The notes below the pieces were generated by a model. That model saw only the letters and a program-made list of their open reading frames with translations, did not search any database and was not told where the DNA came from. 64,000 nt of DNA, from positions 1,738,977 through 1,802,976 of the forward strand of contig CAJNOI010000001.1 in the NCBI GenBank assembly GCA_905250115.1, read 5' to 3'. Of this stretch, positions 32,260 through 41,939 are shown piece after piece. Source of the DNA: Adineta steineri. Its lineage: Eukaryota; Rotifera; Eurotatoria; Adinetida; Adinetidae. Position numbers and translations under genes: made by a program. Each line of letters begins with the position of its first letter. The first letter of the stretch is position 1.

Positions 32260-35163
32260 TTACATTCGTTCTAATGGTTGAATACCTAAAATTTCAAAAC
32301 ATTGTTTCAATACTGTTGCTGTTGCTTCGCAAAGAAGTATTCGTCGGTAATTAATTCGACTTTCACCAGTTACTTTATCGACTTCAACACAATAGCATCG
32401 ATCATAAAATTCGGTAAATGCTGTGGCTAATTGATACATAAATTCACATAAACCATTCATTAATAATTCATCAAGTGCTCGTGTAAATACATCGGGATAT
32501 CGAATAATACATTTAGCTAATTTTAATTCTTGTTCTTCATTTGCAAAATCAAGTTCAACATCTTGCATCTTAGCTTTTAATGTTTCAGGAGCAATACCAG
32601 CTTTTCGAGCAATTGATCTATGTTTAAATAAATAAATAAATATTAAAAATAAGAAAATCGTTCTCTTACTGAATTCGTGTATAAGCATAAAGTAAATAGA
32701 CAGCTGTATTTCCTCGATCATCAAGCATCTATAGTTGAAGAGAGAAGAAAAAAGATAAAATGAGATTTGAAAACTTTGTATCATACTCGATCAAATGAAA
32801 ATATATAATCAAAATTTCGATTACGAGATAAATCAGAGTATTTAATACAACCATATGCAACAGATTTTTGAGCTTTTTGAAGTTCTTCTGGTGTTAATAC
32901 CTGAGAAAATTTTAAAAATAAATGAATTAAAGAAAAAACATATATGAAAGAAATGTTTACTGTATCTCGATTTTTTTCTTTTAATTTAGCCAATGATCGT
33001 TCAATACCTTCATCGAGTAACTCTCGTAAACGAACAGCTTCACCGGATCGAGTTTTCAATTTTTTACTAAAAGAAAGAAAAAAGAAGAGTATATTTATTT
33101 ATTAGATAATCATTTATTTATATACCCATCTTCACCAAGTACAACACCAAATCCAACATGATCAATTCGAGCACTATTTTCTTCAGTCCATCCAGCTAAT
33201 TTTGCTCCAGCAAAAATAGATTGCATATGAAGAGCCTATGAAAAATCAAAGAAAATTTCTACAAAAACATTTTTTTTTCTATTCTAATTATTTACTTGAC
33301 CCGAATCAATAACATAAACAATCCAATCAGCTTTTTCTTCTTGTAAACGTTGTTTTATTGTTGCCATATCACTTGAATCATATGTAAAACCGCCATCTGT
33401 TTTAACAATTGTCATTGGAACATCAATATCAGGTAGAAACATTAATTTACGACCGTCTTCTAATTTTAATAAATCTATTTCAAAGAACAAAATAATTTAT
33501 TTTCTTTTGTCAAAATATAATTATTCATATACTTTTAGAATCAAGTTCTTTAACAAGATCCACCATTCGATCTTGATAAAATGATTCACCTCGATCAGTT
33601 ATTTTAACATCAAGTTCTTTGTAAATATATTCGAAATCTAAATTAGAAATTAAATTAATAAACAATTTCTCCTATTTTTGTTTTTCTTTTTACCTTTTCG
33701 AGATACATCACATATCATTTTCCATGCATGAATTATATCTGGATCATATGCTTGAAGGTTAACAACACATTCATATGCTCGTTTTTTAAATTCTTCGTCT
33801 TCATCAAAACGTTTTTTAGATGCCTAAAAGAAATTTTTATTACAAAACTACGATTTTATAATTTAAATTATTTTACCTTATAAAATGCTAGGAGATCACC
33901 AATCGGCGGTGATACAGTTTTATATTCAGGAAATTCATCTTGTAAATGAGCAATAAGCATACCAAATTGTGTACCCCAATCACCGAGATGATTTAATCGA
34001 AGTACATCAAAACCGGTGTATTCAAGTAGACGAGCAATACTATCACCAATTATAGTTGATCTGTATACATAAAACAAATGTTATGAGATATTGTATTGAA
34101 AGAAATCTTACCGTAAATGTCCTACATGCATTTCTTTAGCAATGTTTGGCGATGAAAAATCAATAACAACTTTAGGTCTTTTATTTTCACCATTGCTACC
34201 TAATTTGCCAACCATAGTTAAAATATTTGGTGGTAAAACACCTTTTGTTAAAATATCTCGAATTTGTTTCGAAACAAATGATGGAGAAATAGTTACATTA
34301 ATAAAGCCTGGTCCAGAATAGTCAATCTAAGAAAATAAAAATAAACAATCATAAATATTTATTCTGATATGAAACCTACTTTTTCAATCATATCATGTTT
34401 AGGAAGATTTTCAACAATTATTTTTGCAACTTCTGTTGGTGCAATTTTTTTACCAGTAGTCGCAGATAATTTCTATAATAAATTCAATATATATTTATTT
34501 ATATGAATATGTTTTTCTAACCTGAGCAATAGGCATAGCTGAATTGCATTGATAATCAGCTTGTCGTGCAGGTACAACAAGAACTGGAAGAGTTGTATCC
34601 CCAGGAAAAGCTTTTCGAATCGATTGTTCAAAAAGACCAACTAAAATATCAAGTATTCGACAAGAGTGATCTTTATCACCTTCTGCTCCAGCAGTGAAAT
34701 TAGTTTTAACTGGTGCTGGAGTTGTTGACTTTTTAGTTTTATTATCATTCTGCTTTGATTCAGATGATTTTTTATGTGAATCTGGTTTCTTTTCGGTTGA
34801 TTTTACTTCAGATTGTTGTGGTTGTTTTTCTTTATTATCAGCCGATTTAGATCCTGCGACATTTACTTGAGGTGGTTGTTTTTTTAAATCCTCGATACTC
34901 TAATAAAAAGAACAAAAAAATATTGAATAAACATATTTTCTTACTTACTCGAACGAGAATATTTGCTCGATAGTTTAATTTATCATTTTCAGCTCGTAAT
35001 TCTTCCAATTTACGATTATCTTTAAATTCTGGTCGACTAAATAATTGTGCTTCAAGCTGTTTGACCTCTTCTTCCTATTTAAATAAATATATATAATTAA
35101 ATTTCATATATATTCAATTAAAAAAATAACCTGTTCTTTTAATCGTGCTAAAAGTGCGTCCAT
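32260..35163 (-). CDS. RARS1: Arginyl-tRNA synthetase, cytoplasmic
   Basis: A multi-exon gene (about twelve exons, introns mostly 45-70 bp) from ATG 35163 ([11 protein letters not shown]) to TAA 32260. It begins with a coiled-coil leucine-rich N-terminal helix ([17 protein letters not shown]), as in animal ArgRS that joins the multi-synthetase complex. A Lys/Ser-rich linker (about 34730-34890) follows, then the Add1 domain. The class I catalytic core has [20 protein letters not shown] (HIGH motif as HVGH), [18 protein letters not shown], and the KMSKS-loop equivalent [10 protein letters not shown]. The anticodon-binding domain contains [19 protein letters not shown], and the C-terminus is LGIQPLERM. 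It charges tRNA-Arg in the cytosol. The degenerate KMSKS is normal for this enzyme. The gene end is 123 bp from the acyltransferase stop. Confidence 0.96.
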
Positions 35164-35761
35164 TTTGTTGGATTATAAAATACTGTTCGTTGTTTTACAC
35201 AAATCTACAATATAAAAAATATAGTTATTGTTCGATCGATTTATATATATTTGAAAAGATGATGCAAGACTAAAAAATGATCGTAATATTTCTTGCATCA
35301 CTGGAAAGAATTTAATATTCATTCTGCGTTACAAATAGTATTGTTTTTTTTCTATAAATAACCTCTTCCTTTATTTATTTCTGCCATAAATCTAAAAGTT
35401 GGAAACTAGATCACATAGTCAGTCAGTCCAATTGTATAAAACCCAACAAACTACAAGGCAGTCGCGACATCTTTCGACATAGTTTTATTTAAGAGTATAT
35501 TTTGTATCATTCTAATGATATTATGTTTGCGCTAACTATAGATTGTTAAAATACTTGTTTATTTATTATATATATTATATATTACATTTTTCAATCTATG
35601 TTATTTAATTAATTGTGAAGTATTTAAAGTTTCTCTGCTTCAAAGCATATGTTATGAATTGTTTGTTGTTTTGACAAAGTCACGTTTTTTCTAAATTGCT
35701 TTTTATAATTGTGTCGTTATTTAAGAAGAGATGATAAACAATTAGTTTGATATGCCGGAAA
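35164..35761. other. Intergenic region, no gene seen
   Basis: AT-rich 598-bp spacer holding the RARS promoter/leader and the GPCR 3' UTR. The patch CAATTGTATAAAACCCAACAA (about 35430) closely resembles CAATTGTATAAAATCCAAGAA at about 17937, hinting at a dispersed short repeat. Confidence 0.4.
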
Positions 35762-36709
35762 TCATGCTGTTTGTGTGCGATTCGTTGCTGTGCCAATTTT
35801 TACTTTACAAAGTTGGAAAATATAATCTGAAACAATTTTTTTAACTGGCTTATTCATGAGAAAGAGAGCAATCATCATGATTGCAGTAAAAATTGATATT
35901 AAATTTAAAGCTAGTAAATAAAATAATTCTGGTGGAGGATGTTGTTGTGTAGCAAGCCAAATCACAAGAATTAAATAGAGAATTCCTCCACATGAAATAA
36001 TAGTTGATTGAGCTGACATATTTTGCATGATTTTTAATTCACGTTTTCCATTCGGCACAAGAGTTCGATTGTGAACTGTACTTGTGATCGTATTAAGTTT
36101 GACTACTGCTATTCGGCGAGTTGATTGACGAACACGATAAAGAATTACACCATAAACGATTGTTACAATATTTAATGGTATAACAAATATTAAGACAACA
36201 ACATACGCCGATATTGATACGATTTTAGGTGTAACAACACAACTACGAGATTCTTCTTCGTATCCAAAACCATCATGATGGAAAAATGGCTTGATTGGTA
36301 TAATAACACTGACTAACCAATTGATAGCAATCAAGATACAATGAGTGCGCCAAGTTAGGAGATATTTATATTTGTATAAAACAGCAAAAAACAAACGACT
36401 AATAGCTTGAATAGAATATGAGTAACAAAGAGCAGTACATAATGTAAGTGAGCAATACGCACGGAAAATACAAGCTGGTTGATTATAATCCTGCCAGTCT
36501 TGACGTAGACCATAAATAGATGTAACTATTCGAAAGATAAAATATAGAGTAATTGCAACACATGTATTACATGTCAGCACATTAGTTATAGTATGACATT
36601 GTCGATGTGTAACAATGATGATAATTATTAGTAAACATAAAAATATACCAATAATTGAAGATACAATTGTTGCCCAATAATTAACAATAAAAAAGAGATC
36701 GGAAAGCAT
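35762..36709 (-). CDS. Rhodopsin-like GPCR, orphan, intronless
   Basis: 315 aa in one exon with seven hydrophobic segments: SSIIGIFLCLLIIIIIV (TM1), VLTCNTCVAITLYFIF (TM2), AYCSLTLCTALCYSYSI (TM3), ILIAINWLVSVIIPI (TM4), SAYVVVLIFVIPLNIVTIV (TM5), STIISCGGILYLILVIWL (TM6) and LLALNLISIFTAIMMIALFL (TM7). The TM3 end reads AISRLFF where class A normally has DRY, and TM7 lacks NPxxY, so it is a divergent class A-like receptor. TM4 keeps the conserved Trp. Such intronless GPCRs are expanded in rotifers (general knowledge). Ligand unknown; a chemosensory or peptide receptor is possible. Confidence 0.8.
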   Translation of the reverse strand: MLSDLFFIVNYWATIVSSIIGIFLCLLIIIIIVTHRQCHTITNVLTCNTCVAITLYFIFRIVTSIYGLRQDWQDYNQPACIFRAYCSLTLCTALCYSYSIQAISRLFFAVLYKYKYLLTWRTHCILIAINWLVSVIIPIKPFFHHDGFGYEEESRSCVVTPKIVSISAYVVVLIFVIPLNIVTIVYGVILYRVRQSTRRIAVVKLNTITSTVHNRTLVPNGKRELKIMQNMSAQSTIISCGGILYLILVIWLATQQHPPPELFYLLALNLISIFTAIMMIALFLMNKPVKKIVSDYIFQLCKVKIGTATNRTQTA

Positions 36710-38083
36710 ATTTGATAGAAAAATACGGAATTTTATAATACAAGCGTTCCGTTTAACTCTTCCAGATTAGTGTTCTTTATATTTTTATTAGACGAGTCTA
36801 TAAAGAAACAGAGAATGAATAAATATTACAAAATAAACATGTCTATAGTATATATATAGACTTCTTCTTTGTCTTCTTTATTTCAATTTGTTCAAGTTTG
36901 ATGGTATTGTATGAATGACGGCACTCTGTAACTTCATTATTTTACGCATTATTTATAAATGTAATCTTGAAAAAGTCAAAAGTATCACTTGAGATTTGAC
37001 GCAGAATATGAAAACAATACAAAGAATAATTAATTATTTATGTTTTTAACGTCATGTGAAGAAGCAATATTTTAATAGTTTCATATTTTTACTGAAAATT
37101 CCCGCCCCATCATTAATGTTTAATAAGTACTATAATTTGATCACAAATTGTTGACAATATAAGAAAATCATTGATTTCTTCATTGTAATTAGTAGTGCTC
37201 TGTAATAAAACGTTTATTTTTTAAACATAAAATAACAAAAGCTATATTTCATAGTCAAGTATGTGTAATGGTGATAAAATAACAATGACATATATACAAT
37301 CAAAGAATTCTAACGGACCATGATTTAATTTAAATTAGAAACTGAATTTTGAATATTGCTGACAAGAAAAGAATTTAAATGTCATTTAAGGACGATTATT
37401 TTCTGATGATCACGAGTATAGTTTTATAAAAGTATTTAAATCAGTATAGAACACTTTTATAGAAATTAATCTTTTGCGACATGTTTATCATTTTGTCACC
37501 AGACAATAGAATCTTTTAAGATGATTATAAAATTTATGTATTTAAAATATTTATGGTCATGTGCATTTTTTTAAATTCACTAATAAATAGAGCAATATAT
37601 CAAGCACGATATTTTGCTCCATATTATAAACATAAATTCAAGTTATACTAACATATTAATGTGTGGGTGTGTGGATATCTATCTTCTGTTGAATAAAATT
37701 CGTAGTTAGACTTATAAAAATAGATTTCGAATCAATGAATGGAGTTACAGAACTAGATATGATTCAAAGTCAGAACATTATAAATGTATGCCAGACTAGC
37801 GTAAGTTCTTAGCAATAACTTCCTTGCTCTTTCATTGATATCTAAATACACAAAGGAAGTACCTATCATTCATGCCGTCTCAAATATCAAACATTTAATC
37901 TTTCACGTATTTTGTATCGAATGTTTGCTCGTGTAAAATATCGAGACTATAAACATACAAAAAAAGGAACTGATCTAAACTGTTTTGGGAAGTAAAATAA
38001 TAGACCATCTATGTTGTAAGCAAAAGACTAGATATCTGATATTTAGAACACCACTAATACTTATTGATTCGATATACTAAATC
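36710..38083. other. Intergenic region, no gene seen
   Basis: AT-rich 1.4 kb between divergent genes. A lone G-rich arm TAATGTGTGGGTGTGTGG sits at about 37658-37675. No ORF with coding character. Confidence 0.5.
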
Positions 38084-38347
38084 ATGGCTAAACTTGCTTT
38101 CAATGTGGTTTGCGTTTTCATTATGGCTATCATCGTAATTAATTCGCGTGCTGATAAGAACCGCTCAACATGTATCCGAATGAACGATGATCGATGGGGC
38201 GCCCGCGTCGCCTGCTTCAGCTCATGCATATTTCAAAACTGTGGATACTGTACTCACCTTGCTCCTACATCCACATTCACATTCACAGACTCACACACCC
38301 ACTTGAACCTGTTATTTGGCAATCATCAATATTCTTTTTTCTTTTAG
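38084..38347 (+). pseudogene. ASABF-like (CS-alpha-beta) secreted peptide gene, 3' half replaced by repeat
   Basis: The frame encodes 87 aa. Residues 1-~23 form a clear signal peptide (hydrophobic, ending INSRA). The mature part begins with a Cys, then after 13 residues has the cluster ACFSSCIFQNCGYC. That CxxxC-xxxx-C-xx-C spacing, with SSC-FQNCG, strongly recalls nematode ASABF-type antimicrobial peptides of the CS-alpha-beta fold. From about 38260 on, the frame runs into CATCCACATTCACATTCACA-type repeat (the C-rich arm, to about 38305) and a hydrophobic tail, so the expected C-terminal beta-hairpin with its last cysteines is not present. I found no alternative downstream exon carrying them. 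Either the gene was cut by a repeat insertion or it makes a shortened peptide. Family assignment is by pattern only. Confidence 0.5.
38260..38305 (-). repeat. C-rich arm of the TGTGGG repeat family inside the peptide ORF
   Basis: ACATCCACATTCACATTCAC followed by AGACTCACACACCCACTTGA. The CACTTGA end corresponds to the family's CCTCAAGA edge in diverged form. It supplies the Thr/His-rich part of the peptide reading frame. Confidence 0.55.
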
Positions 38348-39217
38348 AATGATTATTCTATGTTTATTATCTTTTAAAAATGTTCATCATATACGAATTG
38401 TTTCACGTCAACCACGAAATTAAGTTTCATTAATAACCAAAAAAGATTTTCAATTTCTTCGCTGCTTATTTGCTCTTGTTATTGTCTCCACTATCTTTCG
38501 TATTGGAATTAATATATTCTACACATATCTAGCAATTACTAGAGAACAAATATGAACACAATTACATCAAGACATCGATACGTTCTTAAATAGCTTTCCC
38601 TCGTTACTTTTTAATCTTTCTTATTCTGTAAGTTTTATCATTTTTGTTGTTATTTCCAAAGCTTTTCGATGTGAATTGAAACAAATGGTATACACAATGT
38701 TTGGAAGAGATCAAATACCAATGCGAGAAGAAGAAAATGGAACAGTAAATATTGTTGTTGTTAGTAATATCACAGTACCAACTTTATTATGAAATAAAAG
38801 AAAGGTGTAGGTATAGACGAAGAGTAAATGTCTTACACATATACGCATACTCAGTTCTTAAATTAGTAGTAAATAATATGAAAATGCTCAGTTTATTATA
38901 TTAAGTATCAGTAAGAATATAGGATTACTACCAGTAAGAAAAAGAAATTTGATAAATAAAGAGTTCGAGTTTGATCAGTAAGGAATATGTGTTTTATCAG
39001 TAGAAAAAAAATTGTAGATTATATATTACAAAACAAGAAGAAAAATTTAATATAGATAAACTCGAGTCACTGCACCAGTAAGACAGATTTTGTTTTTGAT
39101 AGACGACCTCTTTTACTTTGAAGGTGAAGGTGTGGATCTCTTATTCACCCACACCCATCCTCAAGATGGTTTGATTTCTCGAATATATTTATATTTTAGA
39201 GTATCACAAAAAACAAC
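38348..39217. other. Intergenic region with one hairpin repeat in the ARRDC leader
   Basis: Short piece 38450-38800 reads as AT-rich sequence with hydrophobic frames (for example around 38600-38690) but many stops; it might be relic coding DNA. The repeat at 39116-39166 ends 51 bp before the arrestin-domain gene start. Confidence 0.4.
39116..39166. repeat. TGTGGG-type hairpin repeat in the ARRDC 5' region
   Basis: Left CTTTGAAGGTGAAGGTGTGG, right TTCACCCACACCCATCCTCAAGA. A compact 51-bp copy whose right edge keeps CCTCAAGA. It would lie in the 5' UTR or core promoter of the gene starting at 39218. Confidence 0.7.
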
Positions 39218-40276
39218 ATGGGTAACAGTAACAGTAGCACACTTACAATTAACTTTGATCGAACTAATCTATTTTATTTTACTGATGAAGTCGTCTCGGG
39301 AACAGTCGCCTTAAATATCACTGAAGGAAAAATTGAAGCAGATGAAATTTACTTACAAATGACAGGTGAAATTGGTTATACAACACAAAAGCAAGTAGTT
39401 CGTCAGAAGAATGGTCAAAAAACAACAGGAATGAGTTCAAATAGTACTGGTCGCATAGCCTATGAAACCGAATATCATCATGTTCCATTTTATTCTATTA
39501 AATCTATCTTTGCACACCCTAAAGCTGGACAAAAACAAGTAGTTTATACTCAAGGAAAACATTTGTGGCCGTTTGGAATTCCTTTAACCAATTATCTACC
39601 ACCAACAATTAATCAACCTGAATCATATCCTTATGTTCGATATTATTTACAAGTTGTTATTGATAAACCATGGTACAAATCAAATACAAGAGAAGCAAAA
39701 TGTATAACAGTATTTCCAAAGGTTAATTTATTGCACAATCCTCAATATTTGCAAACAATTACATTTAGAAATCATAATAGAAAAGATATAACATTAACAG
39801 GAACTTTAAATAAATCAGCATATGTTCCTGGTGAAACTATTCATATAACATTCGATATTGAAAATCCACAAAGAATTGTTATTAAAAGTATTGTTCTTTC
39901 AATATTACAATCATATCAAATTGGACAAAGTTCTGGTGGACATATTATATTTCAAACAACATTACCAAATATTATGAAATCAAAAGATCAACATATAAAA
40001 CAAACATTTGACGTACAAATTCCATCGATAACATTACCACCATCATATCAATTTCAAGGAGGAACTTCTAAAACTGCTTTTGTTAACAACAATTATATGC
40101 TTAAGTTTGCCATTAAAGTTGAAGGAATGTTTACTAATTTTGATATTGATATACCGATTATTGTAGGTACAGAAGTAAATTCTGATAAAAGACATCAGCA
40201 TACATTAAATCCTTTATTCGTTGCTGATTCTTCAAATGCTGAACAATCGATGTTTACCGATCATGATCATGATTGA
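39218..40276 (+). CDS. Arrestin-domain-containing protein (alpha-arrestin, ARRDC-like)
   Basis: Single exon, 352 aa. The N-terminal arrestin fold (~1-165) shows LTINFDRTNLFYFTDEVVSG (typical F--G--VSG strand) and GKHLWPFGIPL followed by LPPTIN; the C-terminal arrestin fold (~175-320) has LTGTLNKSAYVPGETIHITF and IKSIVLSILQ. These are standard alpha-arrestin signatures. Such proteins act as adaptors between membrane cargo and ubiquitin ligases. No PPxY motif is visible in the short C-terminal tail, so direct NEDD4-type binding is not supported. MGNSNSS at the start fits an N-myristoylation signal, suggesting membrane attachment. A likely poly(A) signal is at 40311. Intronless, unlike the conserved genes around it. 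Confidence 0.93.
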   Translation: MGNSNSSTLTINFDRTNLFYFTDEVVSGTVALNITEGKIEADEIYLQMTGEIGYTTQKQVVRQKNGQKTTGMSSNSTGRIAYETEYHHVPFYSIKSIFAHPKAGQKQVVYTQGKHLWPFGIPLTNYLPPTINQPESYPYVRYYLQVVIDKPWYKSNTREAKCITVFPKVNLLHNPQYLQTITFRNHNRKDITLTGTLNKSAYVPGETIHITFDIENPQRIVIKSIVLSILQSYQIGQSSGGHIIFQTTLPNIMKSKDQHIKQTFDVQIPSITLPPSYQFQGGTSKTAFVNNNYMLKFAIKVEGMFTNFDIDIPIIVGTEVNSDKRHQHTLNPLFVADSSNAEQSMFTDHDHD

Positions 40277-41939
40277 CTACCTAATCACAACACTGCTTCT
40301 CAACATACTAAATAAACTTTGCTTTTTTTTATTATAATAAACTATTCATATATTCTCTTTTATGCGTTCATTTGTCGCATCATCATCAAAAACAACGATG
40401 ATATATCATTCTAAGAAGAATAAATTAGTTTTTATTTATATATAAGTGATAGAATTATAATTATCATTAAACGTAAAAGAAATAATAAATATAAATTATA
40501 TTTTAATATATTATTCACATCGAATCAGTGATATTTTTTTCTTTTTTGTTAATATTAGGACTTTTATAATGATTTAATCTCTTGATATAAGTTGTAATAA
40601 ACAATTATTCACATACGTTTTCTCATTTTAGTAGATTTTATTTTTTTTTAAATATATCTATAATGTAACTAATAATTATTTAAAAATAAATATAATTTAA
40701 TATCATGAATTATGATATTTGAACACAAAAAAAAAGAAGATTAAACATATAGAGTCAAGATAATGATAAAAAAGCATTGATTATATAACAAAAGTATATA
40801 TATAATATATTATAGAGAATTGAAAGAATGTATATTATAATAGATTATGACAATTAACATAAACCATCAACATCATGTTTTTCTATAATTTATTCGTAGT
40901 ATTCTTTATATTTCATTATCTTTTTTTCGATTTATTTCTTATACATATTTACAAAATCATTTTTTATATAAAGATTACGCATACATACAAATTGTCCAGT
41001 ACCTAAAATAATTTAATCATAAAAGGGTGTGGGTGTGGGCATGAGTGAAATTCAACACTCATACTCACACATACGATATTAGAAAAAATAAAGGTTCTTT
41101 TTCAAATCTACTTTGACGAATTATAATCGTTGATGATTCATCTTCGCTTATTCAACTTACATGAATTGACTAGCATTCAAGCTGCTTATGATTGAATCTC
41201 TAGAAAAATTGAAATATCTCGAGAGTGAGGTGACATTTTTTAAATGATTTCAGACAAAATTCATCAACCGCTTGTTTCTATAACATGCGTAAAAAGTAGC
41301 TAAACTGGAGAATGTCGAATGAGTAAGGAAGTACGTGGCTTACACGAAATGGTTCTTATATGAAATCTTCGTAAACTAGTTGCATATTTTCACTCTTCAT
41401 TATTGATTACTGTTGTTGTAACGATATAAATGACTGATCCCAGGAAGTTTGACTTCGATGTATGCCTGGTGACAATCTATATGCTTTTCTTCAAGACTAG
41501 TCATTTGCATTAGACAGAGAATTGAAAAAATTGAGTAAATCTGTCACTTGTTGAATGGTGCAAAGTGAATGTAAATTTATTTGTCCAAAGCAACAAAGGC
41601 AGTTATACTCTTTCTTTATGGATTGATAAATGCAGTTTTTCTTTATATGATTTGTTTTCTTAGCAAATGGACTATTAATTTTACGAGTACTTCTTACCAA
41701 AATCAATGTACTTTTACGAATAAAACAAATAACCTATGTCGTAGCATTTGTTTGTATGTATTCATCATGTTAAATTTATTTGGCGATGTGATTTACTAGA
41801 GGTTCTTTTGTTATTCCTTTTTAGCATAAATAGTAAAATGCATTCTGTTGACTTGTCTATTACAATTGTTGAGCATCCAGAGTGGGACAAACAGAAGATA
41901 TAAAAGCCTGTTTGTGTCGTATACAATCTTCAGTTATCA
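40277..41939. other. Intergenic region with one hairpin repeat
   Basis: Very AT-rich to 41000, then the repeat at 41023-41075, then unremarkable spacer. ORFs at 41497-41706 (-) and 41581-41799 (+) overlap each other and show no family features. The promoter of the next gene lies at the right end. Confidence 0.45.
41023..41075. repeat. TGTGGG-type hairpin repeat
   Basis: Left AAGGGTGTGGGTGTGGGCAT, right AACACTCATACTCACACATA. The left arm is nearly two perfect TGTGGG units; the right arm is more diverged and lacks the CTCAAGA edge. Confidence 0.65.
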
